Part shown: in pieces, positions 8,786 to 16,868 of the stretch
Numbering within the stretch: the stretch's first letter is position 1
Layout: the number at the start of each line of letters is the position of its first letter
NCBI RefSeq assembly: GCF_014650555.1
Contig: NZ_BMVE01000009.1
Span: forward strand, 235,010 to 299,009
DNA: 64,000 bases
Reading direction: 5' to 3'
Source of the DNA: Streptomyces goshikiensis
Lineage (GTDB): Bacteria > Actinomycetota > Actinomycetes > Streptomycetales > Streptomycetaceae
Made by a program: the position numbers and the translations under genes
The notes under the pieces: generated by a model
Told to the model about the DNA's origin: nothing
The model's database searches: none
The model's input: only the letters and a program-made list of their open reading frames with translations

Positions 8786-9736
8786 GTGCACAAGCTGGTC
8801 TCAGATGAGGTAGGGGTCACGGAGGATCCGCAGCTGCACTACGAGAGGTGGCGGTGGGGCGGAAGACTGCCGAGTGAGTCGCTGCGCCGTGTCCGCGAGA
8901 GCAACGTCCTGGGGCTGCTCGACTTCGACAGTGACCTGGTCCACGACCTCGGCGCCGTGGATCCAGACGTCCAGCGTGCCGTGGCGGTGCTCGCCGCTCA
9001 GCGGGCCTGCGAGGTGGCAGGCCTGACCGATGTGCCGTGGGTCGCTGGGGCGCTCGCCGCGTTGACGCAGGGGCATCCGCTACCACCCCCTTTCGACGAC
9101 GCGGCCCGGATGCGGGAGGCTCTGCGGTCCACCCCTCTCGAACCGGGCCCGGATGTTCTCGGGGCAGTACCGCCCCAGCGGCGGCCGTACTTTCCCCAGC
9201 CGCCGGCAGGGTTGATGTGGGTCAAGACCGCAGAAGAGAGCGACGGGGAGACGAGCTGGGAGCTTGACCGGCTACCGGACAGCCAGGCACCGATGGTGTT
9301 CACCGAGCTCGTGTTCCCTGCCAGCACACCGCAGGTCCGTGGGCCCATCTCACAGCCGCATTTCGCTCTCCCCGCCGTACTCGCTGCTGCCGAACCCGAC
9401 CCGCTCAAAGCAGCTCTGGATGCGGTGTGGCATGCGCTGAACACGTACGGAGAGCACTACCCGGAGTTGTTGGATGAGATCCGGTCGATCTGGGGCGGGC
9501 GGATATCCGTACGGGATGCAAAGACACGGCCTGCTGATCTGAGCCGACGAGTGCGGAGCGGACGAGGGAGCGTAGCGATGGTCAACTACCGGGTGAAGTG
9601 GGTACGCGCGAGCGACGGCAAGGCCATGCTGTCCGCGGTGAGCTACGACCAGCCCAGCGCCGAACACCGCAAGGCAGATCTCGAGGCAGAGGGCGCCACG
9701 GACATCAAGATCGTGAAGGTGCGGCCCGGCAAGTAG
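8786..9736 (+). CDS. Hypothetical protein, possibly two genes joined in frame
   Basis: The open frame gives 316 residues from GTG 8786, with GGGGGG four bases upstream. Residues 1-240 form an acidic soluble protein of unknown family (YERWRWGGRLPSE near the start, a Pro-rich centre). The last 52 residues begin at an internal ATG (9579) preceded by GGGAG at good spacing and read MVNYRVKWVRASDGKAM, a self-contained small basic domain that looks like an independent protein. The 5' gene may have lost its stop codon, or the internal start may give a second product. There is no recognised function. The hairpin at 9795 ends the transcript. Confidence 0.6.
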   Translation: MHKLVSDEVGVTEDPQLHYERWRWGGRLPSESLRRVRESNVLGLLDFDSDLVHDLGAVDPDVQRAVAVLAAQRACEVAGLTDVPWVAGALAALTQGHPLPPPFDDAARMREALRSTPLEPGPDVLGAVPPQRRPYFPQPPAGLMWVKTAEESDGETSWELDRLPDSQAPMVFTELVFPASTPQVRGPISQPHFALPAVLAAAEPDPLKAALDAVWHALNTYGEHYPELLDEIRSIWGGRISVRDAKTRPADLSRRVRSGRGSVAMVNYRVKWVRASDGKAMLSAVSYDQPSAEHRKADLEAEGATDIKIVKVRPGK

Positions 9737-9794
9737 AACCGCCCGATTCGCATGCACCCGGCCGTCTCCACGGCACACGCGGGCGTTGAATGCG

Positions 9795-9829
9795 AACAGC
9801 CCCTCGACCTTGTGGTCGAGGGGGCTGTT
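9795..9829. terminator. Bidirectional hairpin between the hypothetical gene and the tRNA
   Basis: AACAGCCCCTCGACC (9795-9809) pairs with GGTCGAGGGGGCTGTT (9814-9829), with one bulged base and a 4-nt loop. It lies just beyond the 3' end of the minus-strand tRNA and downstream of the + strand gene ending at 9736, so it could terminate both. Confidence 0.6.
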
Positions 9830-9833
9830 GCGT

Positions 9834-9910
9834 TGGTAGCGGGGACAGGATTTGAACCTGCGACCTCTGGGTTATGAGCCCAGCGAGCTACCGAGCTGCT
9901 CCACCCCGCG
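9834..9910 (-). tRNA. Initiator tRNA-Met (CAT)
   Basis: A 77-nt tRNA with encoded CCA. The anticodon loop reads CTCATAA, and the anticodon stem has the three consecutive G:C pairs (GGG/CCC) diagnostic of initiator tRNA. The acceptor has a mismatched first pair (C1 opposite U72), also an initiator feature. The T arm GGTTCAAATCC is intact. The A1:U11-type D arm fits actinobacterial tRNA-fMet. It is the only clearly essential gene in the window. No duplicated 3' end marking an integration site was found by eye. Confidence 0.95.
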
Positions 9911-10464
9911 TCGGTGAACACCACCCTACGGCACTGGCCCCACGCTTCCGACCGAGTATCCGGACGGTGAGGCGCTCCCCTTCAACCCGAAGCGTCCCGG
10001 GTCCGCCGCACTGTCCCTGACAGGAGTCAGCCCGTACTCCTCGGGAACGGACCGGGGAGTGTCTCGGACTTCCACGACCGCCCCTCCAGCGGACCAAGCT
10101 GAAGGGGCGGAGGGCCGCCCGTGAGACAGCCCGTACTGATGTCGCCGAACCTGCTGTCGATATGAGGTCGCCGGCGCGCCGGACCGCGCCCGGCCGGTGA
10201 AGCTGGGGGACCAGGCCCGGAGCGGCGGTGAAGGAGGCCAACCCCGAGTGGTCCTGACCCCTCCCTTCGAGCCGATGCTCGCCCAGGCCGCCGAGTCCGT
10301 CCCCGGACCCGGTGTCCTGGCGGGCGGCCTGGCCCTGGAGCAGAAGTTATGGACAGGGTTTTGCGGTGTCCGGTGTCCGGTGTCCGGCCGGTCATGCTGA
10401 GCAAACCCTCCAGTATTGAGACCGTGCACGATCTGGTGTCAGCGGCGGTTGTTACGGTCCGGCC
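9911..10464. other. Intergenic stretch without a recognisable gene
   Basis: A 554-bp gap contains the promoter side of the tRNA and the upstream region of the SUKH/TPR-like gene. Frames are open on the minus strand but are shadows. A short phrase, AGCCCGTACT, occurs twice (near 10028 and 10129). I see no RNA gene or hairpin here. Confidence 0.4.
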
Positions 10465-12000
10465 ATGACACGCCCCGACCACGTACTTGCTGTCCTGCGC
10501 CGGAATCCTGATCTGGTGAGGGTGGCTGCGGGATCCTTCGGTTTTGATCTTGACCGGGCCGAGCACGTGGAAGAGGTCCGTCTGGCGAGCGGAGCGCTGC
10601 TGAGGGCCGTGGCGGGTGATGACACCGGCGGAACCTATTTCGTATGTGCCGACGGGGCTGTGCTGTACGCGAGCTCCGAGGGCGAAGCGGGCCTCATCGG
10701 CGCCAGCATGGACGAGGCTCTGGAGATTCTCTTCGGTCTGCCGGGCTGGCACGACTACACCGAAATCGACCTCGCGGCCGATGAAGAGGTGCTGGAGGCG
10801 GTGTTCAACCGGACCGAAGACGAGATTCGGGACTCTTACGGCCCTGAGCTGGACGCCGATCGCAGCATGCTGCTCAGCGGGTTGGGTCTGCGCGAGCTCT
10901 CCAGGAGGGAGCTGCTGCGCAGGCTCCAGGAGTCCCTTCTGCGGACCGAGCCGGAGTTCCTGCTGGTGAATGCGGACGAAGGCTGCGCGTACGCGTTGCT
11001 GGACCGTCTTCGGCGCCCGCCGCTCTGGCAGGCGGTTCTCGCTCCCGGCCGGGCCGATCTGGCCCGGATGAGGGCGGACCGCGACTGCTGGGACGCGATT
11101 GCGGGCGATCCGGTACGGCGGGCCACCGTCCTGCGCGCAGCCCAGTACGACCGGCAGCCGGCCGACCTGCAGCTTCTGCGCATGCTCCTGCGACAGGAAG
11201 TCCGCCGCGGCCCCACCGAAGAGCTCCGCCTCGCCGCGGTCCTGGTCGCCCTGCACGGTGAGACGCAGGACCACGCTCTGCTGCGGTCTCTGCGGGAGTC
11301 CGACCCCGATGTCCACTTCCTGTTCGGCGGTTTCCCCGATTCCGCACGGGCCCTCACCCGGTGGGCGGCCGACTGGGATGAGTCGAACTATGGCCAGGAT
11401 CCCCATGACGAATACGACCTCACCTGGACGGCGCTGGCCCGCCGCCAGGGGCAGACCGAGCTGGCCCGCGCCGCGCTCATACGCATCCTCGATGACACAG
11501 GCCCGCGTGATGGGGCCCTGCTCGGGTCTCTCGCCAACGAGCTCAAAGCCCTGGGGGATCTCGGGCAGGCGATCCGGGCGCGCAGTCTGCACGCGTCCCT
11601 GCAGGACGACGCCGACAAGCGCGGCTCGGCCCTGGTCAACCTCGCCTCTTTGCAACGCCGCCACGGCGAGGTCGAGGCAGCCTGGCAGTCCCTTCAACGG
11701 GCGGTCACGCTACTTGACGGCCCGCCGCCACCGCCGCCTACCAATCAGCTGGCGCTCGATCTTGATCTACCGAAACCGTCCTGTCAGATCCTCGCTTGGC
11801 GCGAGCTCGGCCTGGGGATGAGGGTCACCGAGGAACACTTCCTCATCACACAGGCCGCCGTGCCGCTCGGTCTGCACGAGGTGGCCCAGGCAGCACTCCG
11901 GTCGGGGATAGCCATGCTTGACGGCCTTGCTCACCCCACCGAGCATCTGCGCCAGGCCGCAGAGGCTGCCCAGATGCTTGCAGCACCCCGGCCCGCCTGA
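10465..12000 (+). CDS. SUKH-like N-terminal domain plus TPR-like C-terminal region protein
   Basis: A 511-residue cytoplasmic protein. Residues 15-95 look like a SUKH (SMI1/KNR4) fold: a V-E-E-V-R-L start, then GGTYFVCADGAVLYASSEGE and a M-D-E-A-L-E-I-LFGLPGWHD end. SUKH domains act as immunity proteins against nuclease and deaminase toxins. The remaining 400 residues are helical, with an A-L-x-L-G-D-L-x-Q-A-I-R TPR-like unit around 360-420. No toxin gene is adjacent, so it may be an orphan immunity or a sensor. The start is the ATG at 10465; the ribosome-binding site is weak. The family call is by pattern only. Confidence 0.6.
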   Translation: MTRPDHVLAVLRRNPDLVRVAAGSFGFDLDRAEHVEEVRLASGALLRAVAGDDTGGTYFVCADGAVLYASSEGEAGLIGASMDEALEILFGLPGWHDYTEIDLAADEEVLEAVFNRTEDEIRDSYGPELDADRSMLLSGLGLRELSRRELLRRLQESLLRTEPEFLLVNADEGCAYALLDRLRRPPLWQAVLAPGRADLARMRADRDCWDAIAGDPVRRATVLRAAQYDRQPADLQLLRMLLRQEVRRGPTEELRLAAVLVALHGETQDHALLRSLRESDPDVHFLFGGFPDSARALTRWAADWDESNYGQDPHDEYDLTWTALARRQGQTELARAALIRILDDTGPRDGALLGSLANELKALGDLGQAIRARSLHASLQDDADKRGSALVNLASLQRRHGEVEAAWQSLQRAVTLLDGPPPPPPTNQLALDLDLPKPSCQILAWRELGLGMRVTEEHFLITQAAVPLGLHEVAQAALRSGIAMLDGLAHPTEHLRQAAEAAQMLAAPRPA

Positions 12001-12023
12001 GGGCGTCGTTTTCGAGGGCGAGC

Positions 12024-12377
12024 ATGACTCGACCCCAAGGGCGCCACCCCGGCGCGATGCCCCGCCAGGTGACTCGGTCTGCGGGGGCACCCCTGCGACA
12101 GCGGGCCGTCGACCGTGTCGTCCGGATCCAGGAGCTCTACGCGGCGGGTCTGCACGGCTCGAAGATGGCGCAGGTCCTGCCCTGCATGCGCGACGAGGAC
12201 GGCGGCCCGGCGGTGCGAGCCACCCCGGCACGGGTGATCGAACTGAGCCTGGAGCGGGAGCGGATCGACCGGATGACCGGCGATCTGCTGCGCTGGCGCG
12301 AGGTGCTGGACGAGGTCATCGCGACGGGCGACGGGCGACGGGCGGCGGGCAGCCCCAGCCCGCAGCCTGCCGCCTGA
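12024..12377 (+). CDS. Small basic helical hypothetical protein
   Basis: A 117-residue protein begins with MTRPQG and has GAGGG six to ten bases upstream of the ATG. The centre reads RAVDRVVRIQELYAAGLHGS followed by ATPARVIELSLERERIDRMT, a pair of amphipathic helices with an AAGLHGSKMAQ turn that could be a helix-turn-helix. It lies 23 bp downstream of the SUKH-like gene, perhaps in one transcript. The terminator at 12422 follows. No family is recognised. Confidence 0.5.
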   Translation: MTRPQGRHPGAMPRQVTRSAGAPLRQRAVDRVVRIQELYAAGLHGSKMAQVLPCMRDEDGGPAVRATPARVIELSLERERIDRMTGDLLRWREVLDEVIATGDGRRAAGSPSPQPAA

Positions 12378-12421
12378 GGCCTCCCGGGAGGGACCTAAGG
12401 CCGGCGAGAGGCCCGTACGGC

Positions 12422-12456
12422 GACGAGGCCACAGCCCGTGGGGCTGTGACCTCGTC
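12422..12456. terminator. Hairpin between convergent genes
   Basis: GACGAGGCCACAGCCC and GGGCTGTGACCTCGTC pair almost perfectly around a short loop. The hairpin sits between the convergent ends of the small helical gene (12377) and the secreted trypsin-like gene (12476), so it can serve both. Confidence 0.6.
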
Positions 12457-12475
12457 ATGGAAAGCGATGGCGGTA

Positions 12476-13684
12476 CTAGATCACGGTCACGCCGGGCGAG
12501 GAGGCCCAGAAGCCCCAGTAGCCGCCCTTGGGGGCGTTGCAGGTGGTGGTGAAGTTGCCGTCGCCCTTGGATGTGGCGACGGGGAGGCAGTCCCAGTCGG
12601 TGGCGCCGGTGAGGGCGAGGTCGGTCTTGCCGTCGGCGTTGAAGTCGCCGGTGACGACCTTGACGTTGGGGCTGGCGGCCCAGTTGCCCCAGCTCATGCC
12701 GGGGGCACCGCAGGTGACGTCGAACTGGCCGTCGCCCTTGGACGTGGCTACGGGCAGGCAGTCCCAGCCGGTGGGGCCGGTGAGGGCGAGGTCGGTCTTG
12801 CCGTCGGCGTTGAAGTCACCGCTGACGACCTTCACGCCGGGCGAGGAAGCCCAGAAGCCCCAGTAGCCGCCCTTGGGGGCGTTGCAGGTGGTGGTGAAGG
12901 TGCCGTCGCCCTTGGACGTGGCGACCGGCAGGCAGTCCCAGTCGGTGGCGCCGGTGAGGGCGAGGTCGGTCTTGCCGTCGGCGTTGAAGTCGCCGGTGAC
13001 GACCTTGACGTTGGGGCTGGCGGCCCAGTTGCCCCAGCTCATGCCGGGGGCGCCGCAGGTGACGTCGAAGTTGCCGTCGCCCTTGGACGTGGCGACGGGG
13101 AGGCAGTCCCAGTCGGTGGCGCCGGTGAGGGCGAGGTCGGTCTTGCCGTCGGCGTTGAAGTCGCCGGTGACGACCTTGACGTTGGGGCTGGCGGCCCAGT
13201 TGCCCCAGCTCATGCCGGGGGCGCCGCAGGTGACGTCGAAGTTGCCGTCGCCCTTGGACGTGGCGACGGGCAGGCAGTCCCAGCCGGTGGCGCCGGTGAG
13301 GGCGAGGTCGGTCTTGCCGTCGGCGTTGAAGTCACCGCTGACGACCTTCACGCCGGGCGAGGAGGCCCAGTAGCTCCAGTAGCCGCCCTTGGGGGCGTTG
13401 CAGGTGGTGGTGAAGGTGCCGTCGCCCTTGGACGTGGCGACCGGCAGGCAGTCCCAGTCCTTGCCGCCGGTGAGCGCGATGTCGGACTTGCCGTCACCGT
13501 TGAAGTCGCCCCGTACGGCCTTGACGTTGGCGGTGGAGGCCCAGAAGCCCCAGGAGCCGCCGGGGTTGCCGCAGGTGACGTCGAAGTTGCCGGCGCCCTG
13601 GGAGGTGGCTACGGGCAGGCAGTCCCAGCCCGTGGCGCCGGTGAGGGCGATGTCGGTCTTGCCGTCAGCGTTGAAGTCGGTGGA
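12476..13684 (-). repeat. Seven tandem ~171-bp coding repeats
   Basis: The 3' two thirds of the secreted protein gene consists of seven units of about 171 bp. Units 3-7 are nearly identical in DNA, with long uninterrupted runs shared including third codon positions. Units 1 and 2 (13400-13680) have diverged. This gradient implies recent homogenisation or expansion of the 3' units. Each unit encodes one Asp-rich loop DxNxDGKTD followed by a Trp-Asp-Cys segment. Copy number may vary between strains. Confidence 0.85.
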
Positions 13685-14434
13685 AGCACCCAGACCGTCG
13701 GGCGAATTGGCCGCGATCCAGCCGACGAGGTCGTCGGTACGGGTGGAGACGGCCCCGGTGCGCGATTCGGTGGGCGCGGTGCCGAAGCAGCCGCCCTGCC
13801 AGGAGCGGGAATTGACGCCGACGATCTGACCTGCGGCATTGAGGAGCGGGCCGCCGGTGTCACCCTTGCAGATGGCGTCCGTGCCCTTGCCCGTAACGGC
13901 CAGGGTGGTGGCGGTGGACGAATTGACCGTGAAGGTGCCCGTGTGGAGCTTGTCGGTCACCCATTCGGTCTTCGTACGGCCGAACCCGGCCGCGGTCAGC
14001 TCGGTGTTCGTGGCGGGGGCCGACGCTGCGAGGGCGGCGGGCTTGATCCCGATCACGGCCGTGGCCAGCCGCACCAGAGCCATGTCGCGGTCGTCGCGCG
14101 GGACGATCTCGGTGACGTCGAGCGTCTGGCCGTTGCCGAGCTTCGCCGTGGTCTTCAGCGCGGGCTTGCCCGCCGGGACCGGGGTGCCGGGCGTGCCGGC
14201 GAAGCAGCTCGCGGCGGTCAGGACCCAGAAGTGGTTGACCAGCGACCCGGTGCACGCCCGGGAGTTGGCCTCGTCCCCGATGGTCAGCTGGACCGCATAC
14301 GGGTACTTGCCGGCGGCGGCCTCGGTGCCGGTCACCGCGAGGGCGGGGGCGGCCGGCATCAGGCCCACCGCCATCACGGCGGCGGCGGCCGACAGGCCGG
14401 TCATCCGCGAGACGCGCGGACGGAGTACGGACAT
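12476..14434 (-). CDS. Secreted trypsin-fold pseudoprotease with seven FG-GAP/VCBS-type repeats
   Basis: A 652-residue exported protein. A signal peptide covers residues 1-33 (MTGLSAAAAVMAVGLMPAAP core). Residues 34-245 have the S1 trypsin fold, but the TAAHC motif reads TAASCF (Ser76 for the catalytic His) and GDSGGP reads GDTGGP (Thr193 for the catalytic Ser). Only the Asp (DRDMAL, Asp117) remains. It is probably a non-catalytic binding module. Residues 252-652 hold seven 57-residue repeats starting DFNADGKTDLALTG, with a calcium-loop spacing, and containing WDCLPVATSKGDG. The ATG at 14434 follows GAAGGAAG. It most likely binds a cell-surface or matrix component. Confidence 0.88.
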   Translation of the reverse strand: MSVLRPRVSRMTGLSAAAAVMAVGLMPAAPALAVTGTEAAAGKYPYAVQLTIGDEANSRACTGSLVNHFWVLTAASCFAGTPGTPVPAGKPALKTTAKLGNGQTLDVTEIVPRDDRDMALVRLATAVIGIKPAALAASAPATNTELTAAGFGRTKTEWVTDKLHTGTFTVNSSTATTLAVTGKGTDAICKGDTGGPLLNAAGQIVGVNSRSWQGGCFGTAPTESRTGAVSTRTDDLVGWIAANSPDGLGASTDFNADGKTDIALTGATGWDCLPVATSQGAGNFDVTCGNPGGSWGFWASTANVKAVRGDFNGDGKSDIALTGGKDWDCLPVATSKGDGTFTTTCNAPKGGYWSYWASSPGVKVVSGDFNADGKTDLALTGATGWDCLPVATSKGDGNFDVTCGAPGMSWGNWAASPNVKVVTGDFNADGKTDLALTGATDWDCLPVATSKGDGNFDVTCGAPGMSWGNWAASPNVKVVTGDFNADGKTDLALTGATDWDCLPVATSKGDGTFTTTCNAPKGGYWGFWASSPGVKVVSGDFNADGKTDLALTGPTGWDCLPVATSKGDGQFDVTCGAPGMSWGNWAASPNVKVVTGDFNADGKTDLALTGATDWDCLPVATSKGDGNFTTTCNAPKGGYWGFWASSPGVTVI

Positions 14435-14612
14435 GCTTCTTCCTTCGAAGGTTGGGTGCGGCAGGCGCGACGTCCACGCGCATGCCAGGGCGCGGGTCGG
14501 CCCCTGGGCCGACGGAGTCACGGGGAGTGGTGCAAGGGCGCAGTACGCAGTGCGCAGTGCCTACGGAGCGGGCCGCTGCGGTACATGAGACCGGCTGGAC
14601 GGTGAATTCCGA

Positions 14613-14741
14613 TTACCTGGAGGTGCGGATCTCCAGGGCGGTGTTCCGGCGGCCGGAGTCATCGACTCCGTAACCGGGGCCGTCTTCCGCGACCAGCTTC
14701 ATCGTCGTTGTATTACGTGCCTTCATTGCCGTCCCAGTCAT
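14613..14741 (-). CDS. Possible small peptide gene
   Basis: A 42-residue frame (MTGTAMKARNTTTMKLVAED at its start) contains three candidate ATGs. Its last 30 codons show strong G/C at third positions, unlike random frames. The residues GYGVDDSGRRN follow, and the C-terminus is EIRTSR. No good ribosome-binding site is visible. It lies upstream of and in the same direction as the secreted pseudoprotease, 178 bp away. It could be a peptide, or the tail of a decayed gene. Otherwise 14742-15003 shows no gene. Confidence 0.25.
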   Translation of the reverse strand: MTGTAMKARNTTTMKLVAEDGPGYGVDDSGRRNTALEIRTSR

Positions 14742-15003
14742 CGGTTCCGGTCTGCCGGAAACAGCTGCGAAACGGATGTGAAGGCCACGTTCCGAATGGG
14801 GGTATGCACTCGTCACGAGCCCATCACCCCTGGAAGCCCCCCACTTCCGGGGCCGATCGTAACCGATCTCGGGGTGCGCAACCCAACAATAGATCTACGA
14901 AGCCGACAGACCCCGCATATTGGAAGGAGGGATTCCATATTGGCCGGAAAAGTGATGCAGGCCACTGTATTGGCGGGGGTGTCGCCGCGCCGGAATCCGG
15001 GAT

Positions 15004-15222
15004 TCAGATGCGACGATCCCCTCCGGGAATTCCTACCTGACGCGGTACTGCTTCGGTTGTCACCCCCACCGGCAACGGCAGCCCGACCGCGTACATTGCC
15101 CGAGGCCACCTTCCCGCGTGACCAGGAAGAGCGCTCCAGCACCCTGTCGGCGTCAGCTGCTGCACGAGCGCACTGGTCGTCGTCTTGCCCGCGCCGTGGG
15201 TGCCGTTGAGCCATACGATCAT
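15004..15222 (-). pseudogene. N-terminal fragment of a P-loop kinase/ATPase
   Basis: The frame starts MIVWLNGTHGAGKTTTSALV, a perfect Walker A (GTHGAGKTTT) as at the start of small AAA/zeta-like nucleotide kinases of Streptomyces. After about residue 30 it turns into unrelated sequence and stops at 72 residues. The family is normally about 180-200 residues, so the 3' end has been lost. No functional protein is expected. Confidence 0.55.
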
Positions 15223-15552
15223 GGACTTGACGCTAGCGTCGTGCGGGCCGCGGGGACAGGCAGAGTAGAAAATCCGGTATGGCTTCGGCGGGTCTCAGGG
15301 TGGTGCCAGCCCGCAAGATCAGGTGCTGTCTATCCCGAAGCAGGGGTCTGGCCGCACCGACTTCGCCTCACACCGGAACGCCAGCGCCCGTTTCTCGACC
15401 ACCTGCACACCGGCATGGCGACAACCAAGGCCGCGGCCGAGGTCGGCATCACCACCACGACGGACTACTTTCCCGCCCCAGGTGGGCTCTGCGACGCAGC
15501 CGGTCAAAGGAAGCCTCTCTATTGAAGTGGCATCGCTGTTGGACTGCAGTCG

Positions 15553-16379
15553 TCAGTCTTTGCCGTCTGCGCCCCTCCATATTGTGACGTCCAGGATGGC
15601 GTACGTACTGGGGTCGCCCTTCAGTGAGCTGCCCTTGCGAGCCGGGCGAGTTTGGCGCTGAAGGTGGCGAAGTCGCAGCTGCCGAAGCCGCAGGAGTAGA
15701 AGAGGTCGTCCTTGCTGTACTCGACAGGCTCCAACGGGGCGTCGGCGAATCGCAGATGGTAGTCCGACGTCAGCTTGATGTCCGTGTATGTCTCGGGCTG
15801 CGGGTCGGGGCGGGGCGTTGCCCCGGCAGAAGCGCTCGGGGCGCTGTCCGCTCTGTCGGCTGTCCCGCGGTCGCCGGACTCGCGGGACAGCACGTTGAGC
15901 ACGGCTCCGCAGCCGGCAAGAAGCAGCAGCCGTCCGAAGATGGAAACCAGGATGACGGCGGTGCGGTTGCGTGGTCGCGCGGGCGGCGCGTACGGATGAC
16001 CGGGCACGGGCATCGGGCGGGCAGGATGGAAGGTCTGTGGCGGACCGTAGCTGCCCGGCGGTCCGTACCCCTGGTGCTGGTGTCCCATGGGCGGATTCGG
16101 GCCCTGCCCGGAGGGCTGTGGAGGTCTGACTGGCGCTGGGATCGCGGAGGCCGTGGCCGATTGGGGTGCCGGCAGGGTGGTGGTGGGTCGGGACATTGGC
16201 GGGGCGGGGGCGGAGGCCGGTGCGGTCGGTACCGGGTTGGGGACTGGCGGGCGTTCGGAGATGCCCGCCACGAGTCCGGCGGGGAGCCAGTCCTCGGGCC
16301 TGCGCAGCTGTGCCTGGGCCGCCGCGGCACGGCACAGGTCGAGGATTTCGGTCAACGAGGCCCGGCCAGCAGGGTCCTG
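15553..16379 (-). pseudogene. C-terminal part of a membrane Ser/Thr protein kinase, truncated and frameshifted
   Basis: The minus frame from about 16379 reads DPAGRASLTEILDLC and later LRRPEDWLPAGLV, the end of a Hanks-type kinase domain in Streptomyces PknB-like proteins. A Pro-rich linker, a transmembrane helix (AVILVSIFGRLLLLAGC) and an extracytoplasmic domain follow. Near 15640 the frame shifts: LARLARAAH continues one frame, while the expected ending GDPSTYAILDVTIWRGAD is in another, with a deletion between. The kinase core is absent because the 5' end is fused directly to an IS remnant at about 16380. It is inactive. Confidence 0.65.
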
Positions 16380-16824
16380 CCAGGTGCAGTGTGGTGGTGA
16401 ACCCGCCGCGCGAGTGTCCCAGCGCGTGATCACGGGGCTCGGTGAAGACGCCACCTGGTGGCTCCTTCTGCAGGTCGCCCTGCTTGCGAGCTCCGGCCGC
16501 GTGCTGGTGGGCACGTCAGACTGTGGAGTCGACGCTCAGGTCCCACGTGATTGCCCCCTTCGCGTCGGCCAGGGACTGGAGCCGAGTGAGGACCCGGTGC
16601 CAGGTGCCGTCCCGCTGCCACCGGCGGGCCAGGTCATAGACCCGGTTCCACGGTCCGTACTCGATGGGGACGTCCCGCCACGGAACACCGGTCCGGACCC
16701 GGAACCGTATGCCGTCGATCAGTTGCCGCCGGGGCCAGACGGGCGGCCGCGCTGCCCTGGTCCCTTTCGGCAACAACAGCTCCAGCACCGCCCACTGCTC
16801 GTCCGTGAGATCTCCCCGACCCAT
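16380..16824 (-). pseudogene. IS5-family transposase, 5' portion
   Basis: The frame from ATG 16824 reads MGRGDLTDEQWAVLELLLPK, then RTGVPWRDVP and ITWDLSVDSTVCRAHQHAAG, the N-terminal domain and first catalytic Asp (DSTV) of IS5-group Streptomyces transposases. The frame breaks near 16510 and the match continues as GGFTTTLHL before ending abruptly at the kinase remnant. The second half of the element is deleted. The event that joined it to the kinase probably was an insertion followed by an adjacent deletion. Confidence 0.75.
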
Positions 16825-16868
16825 GCACCTGATGATCCACAGCCCGAGATCCTCTTTCGATACTCGGC

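Noticed and set aside
9834..10464. tRNA-Met as an integration site for a mobile element
   Set aside because: No repeat of the tRNA 3' end was seen on the flank where an element would lie, and no integrase gene is adjacent.
10027..11697. 556-codon minus frame over the SUKH-like gene
   Set aside because: Shadow of the + strand gene; no start context and no recognisable motif.
11918..14605. 895-codon + strand frame over the pseudoprotease gene
   Set aside because: Its repetitive GDGEAVPVGGAGEGEVGLAV translation is the antisense of the FG-GAP repeats; the minus frame has a signal peptide, trypsin fold and a ribosome-binding site.
15310..15500. + strand segment reading LTPERQRPFLDHLHTGMATT with a possible helix-turn-helix
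   Set aside because: Resembles the start of a terminase-small-subunit or transposase HTH, but is under 40 residues, with no start and no continuation.
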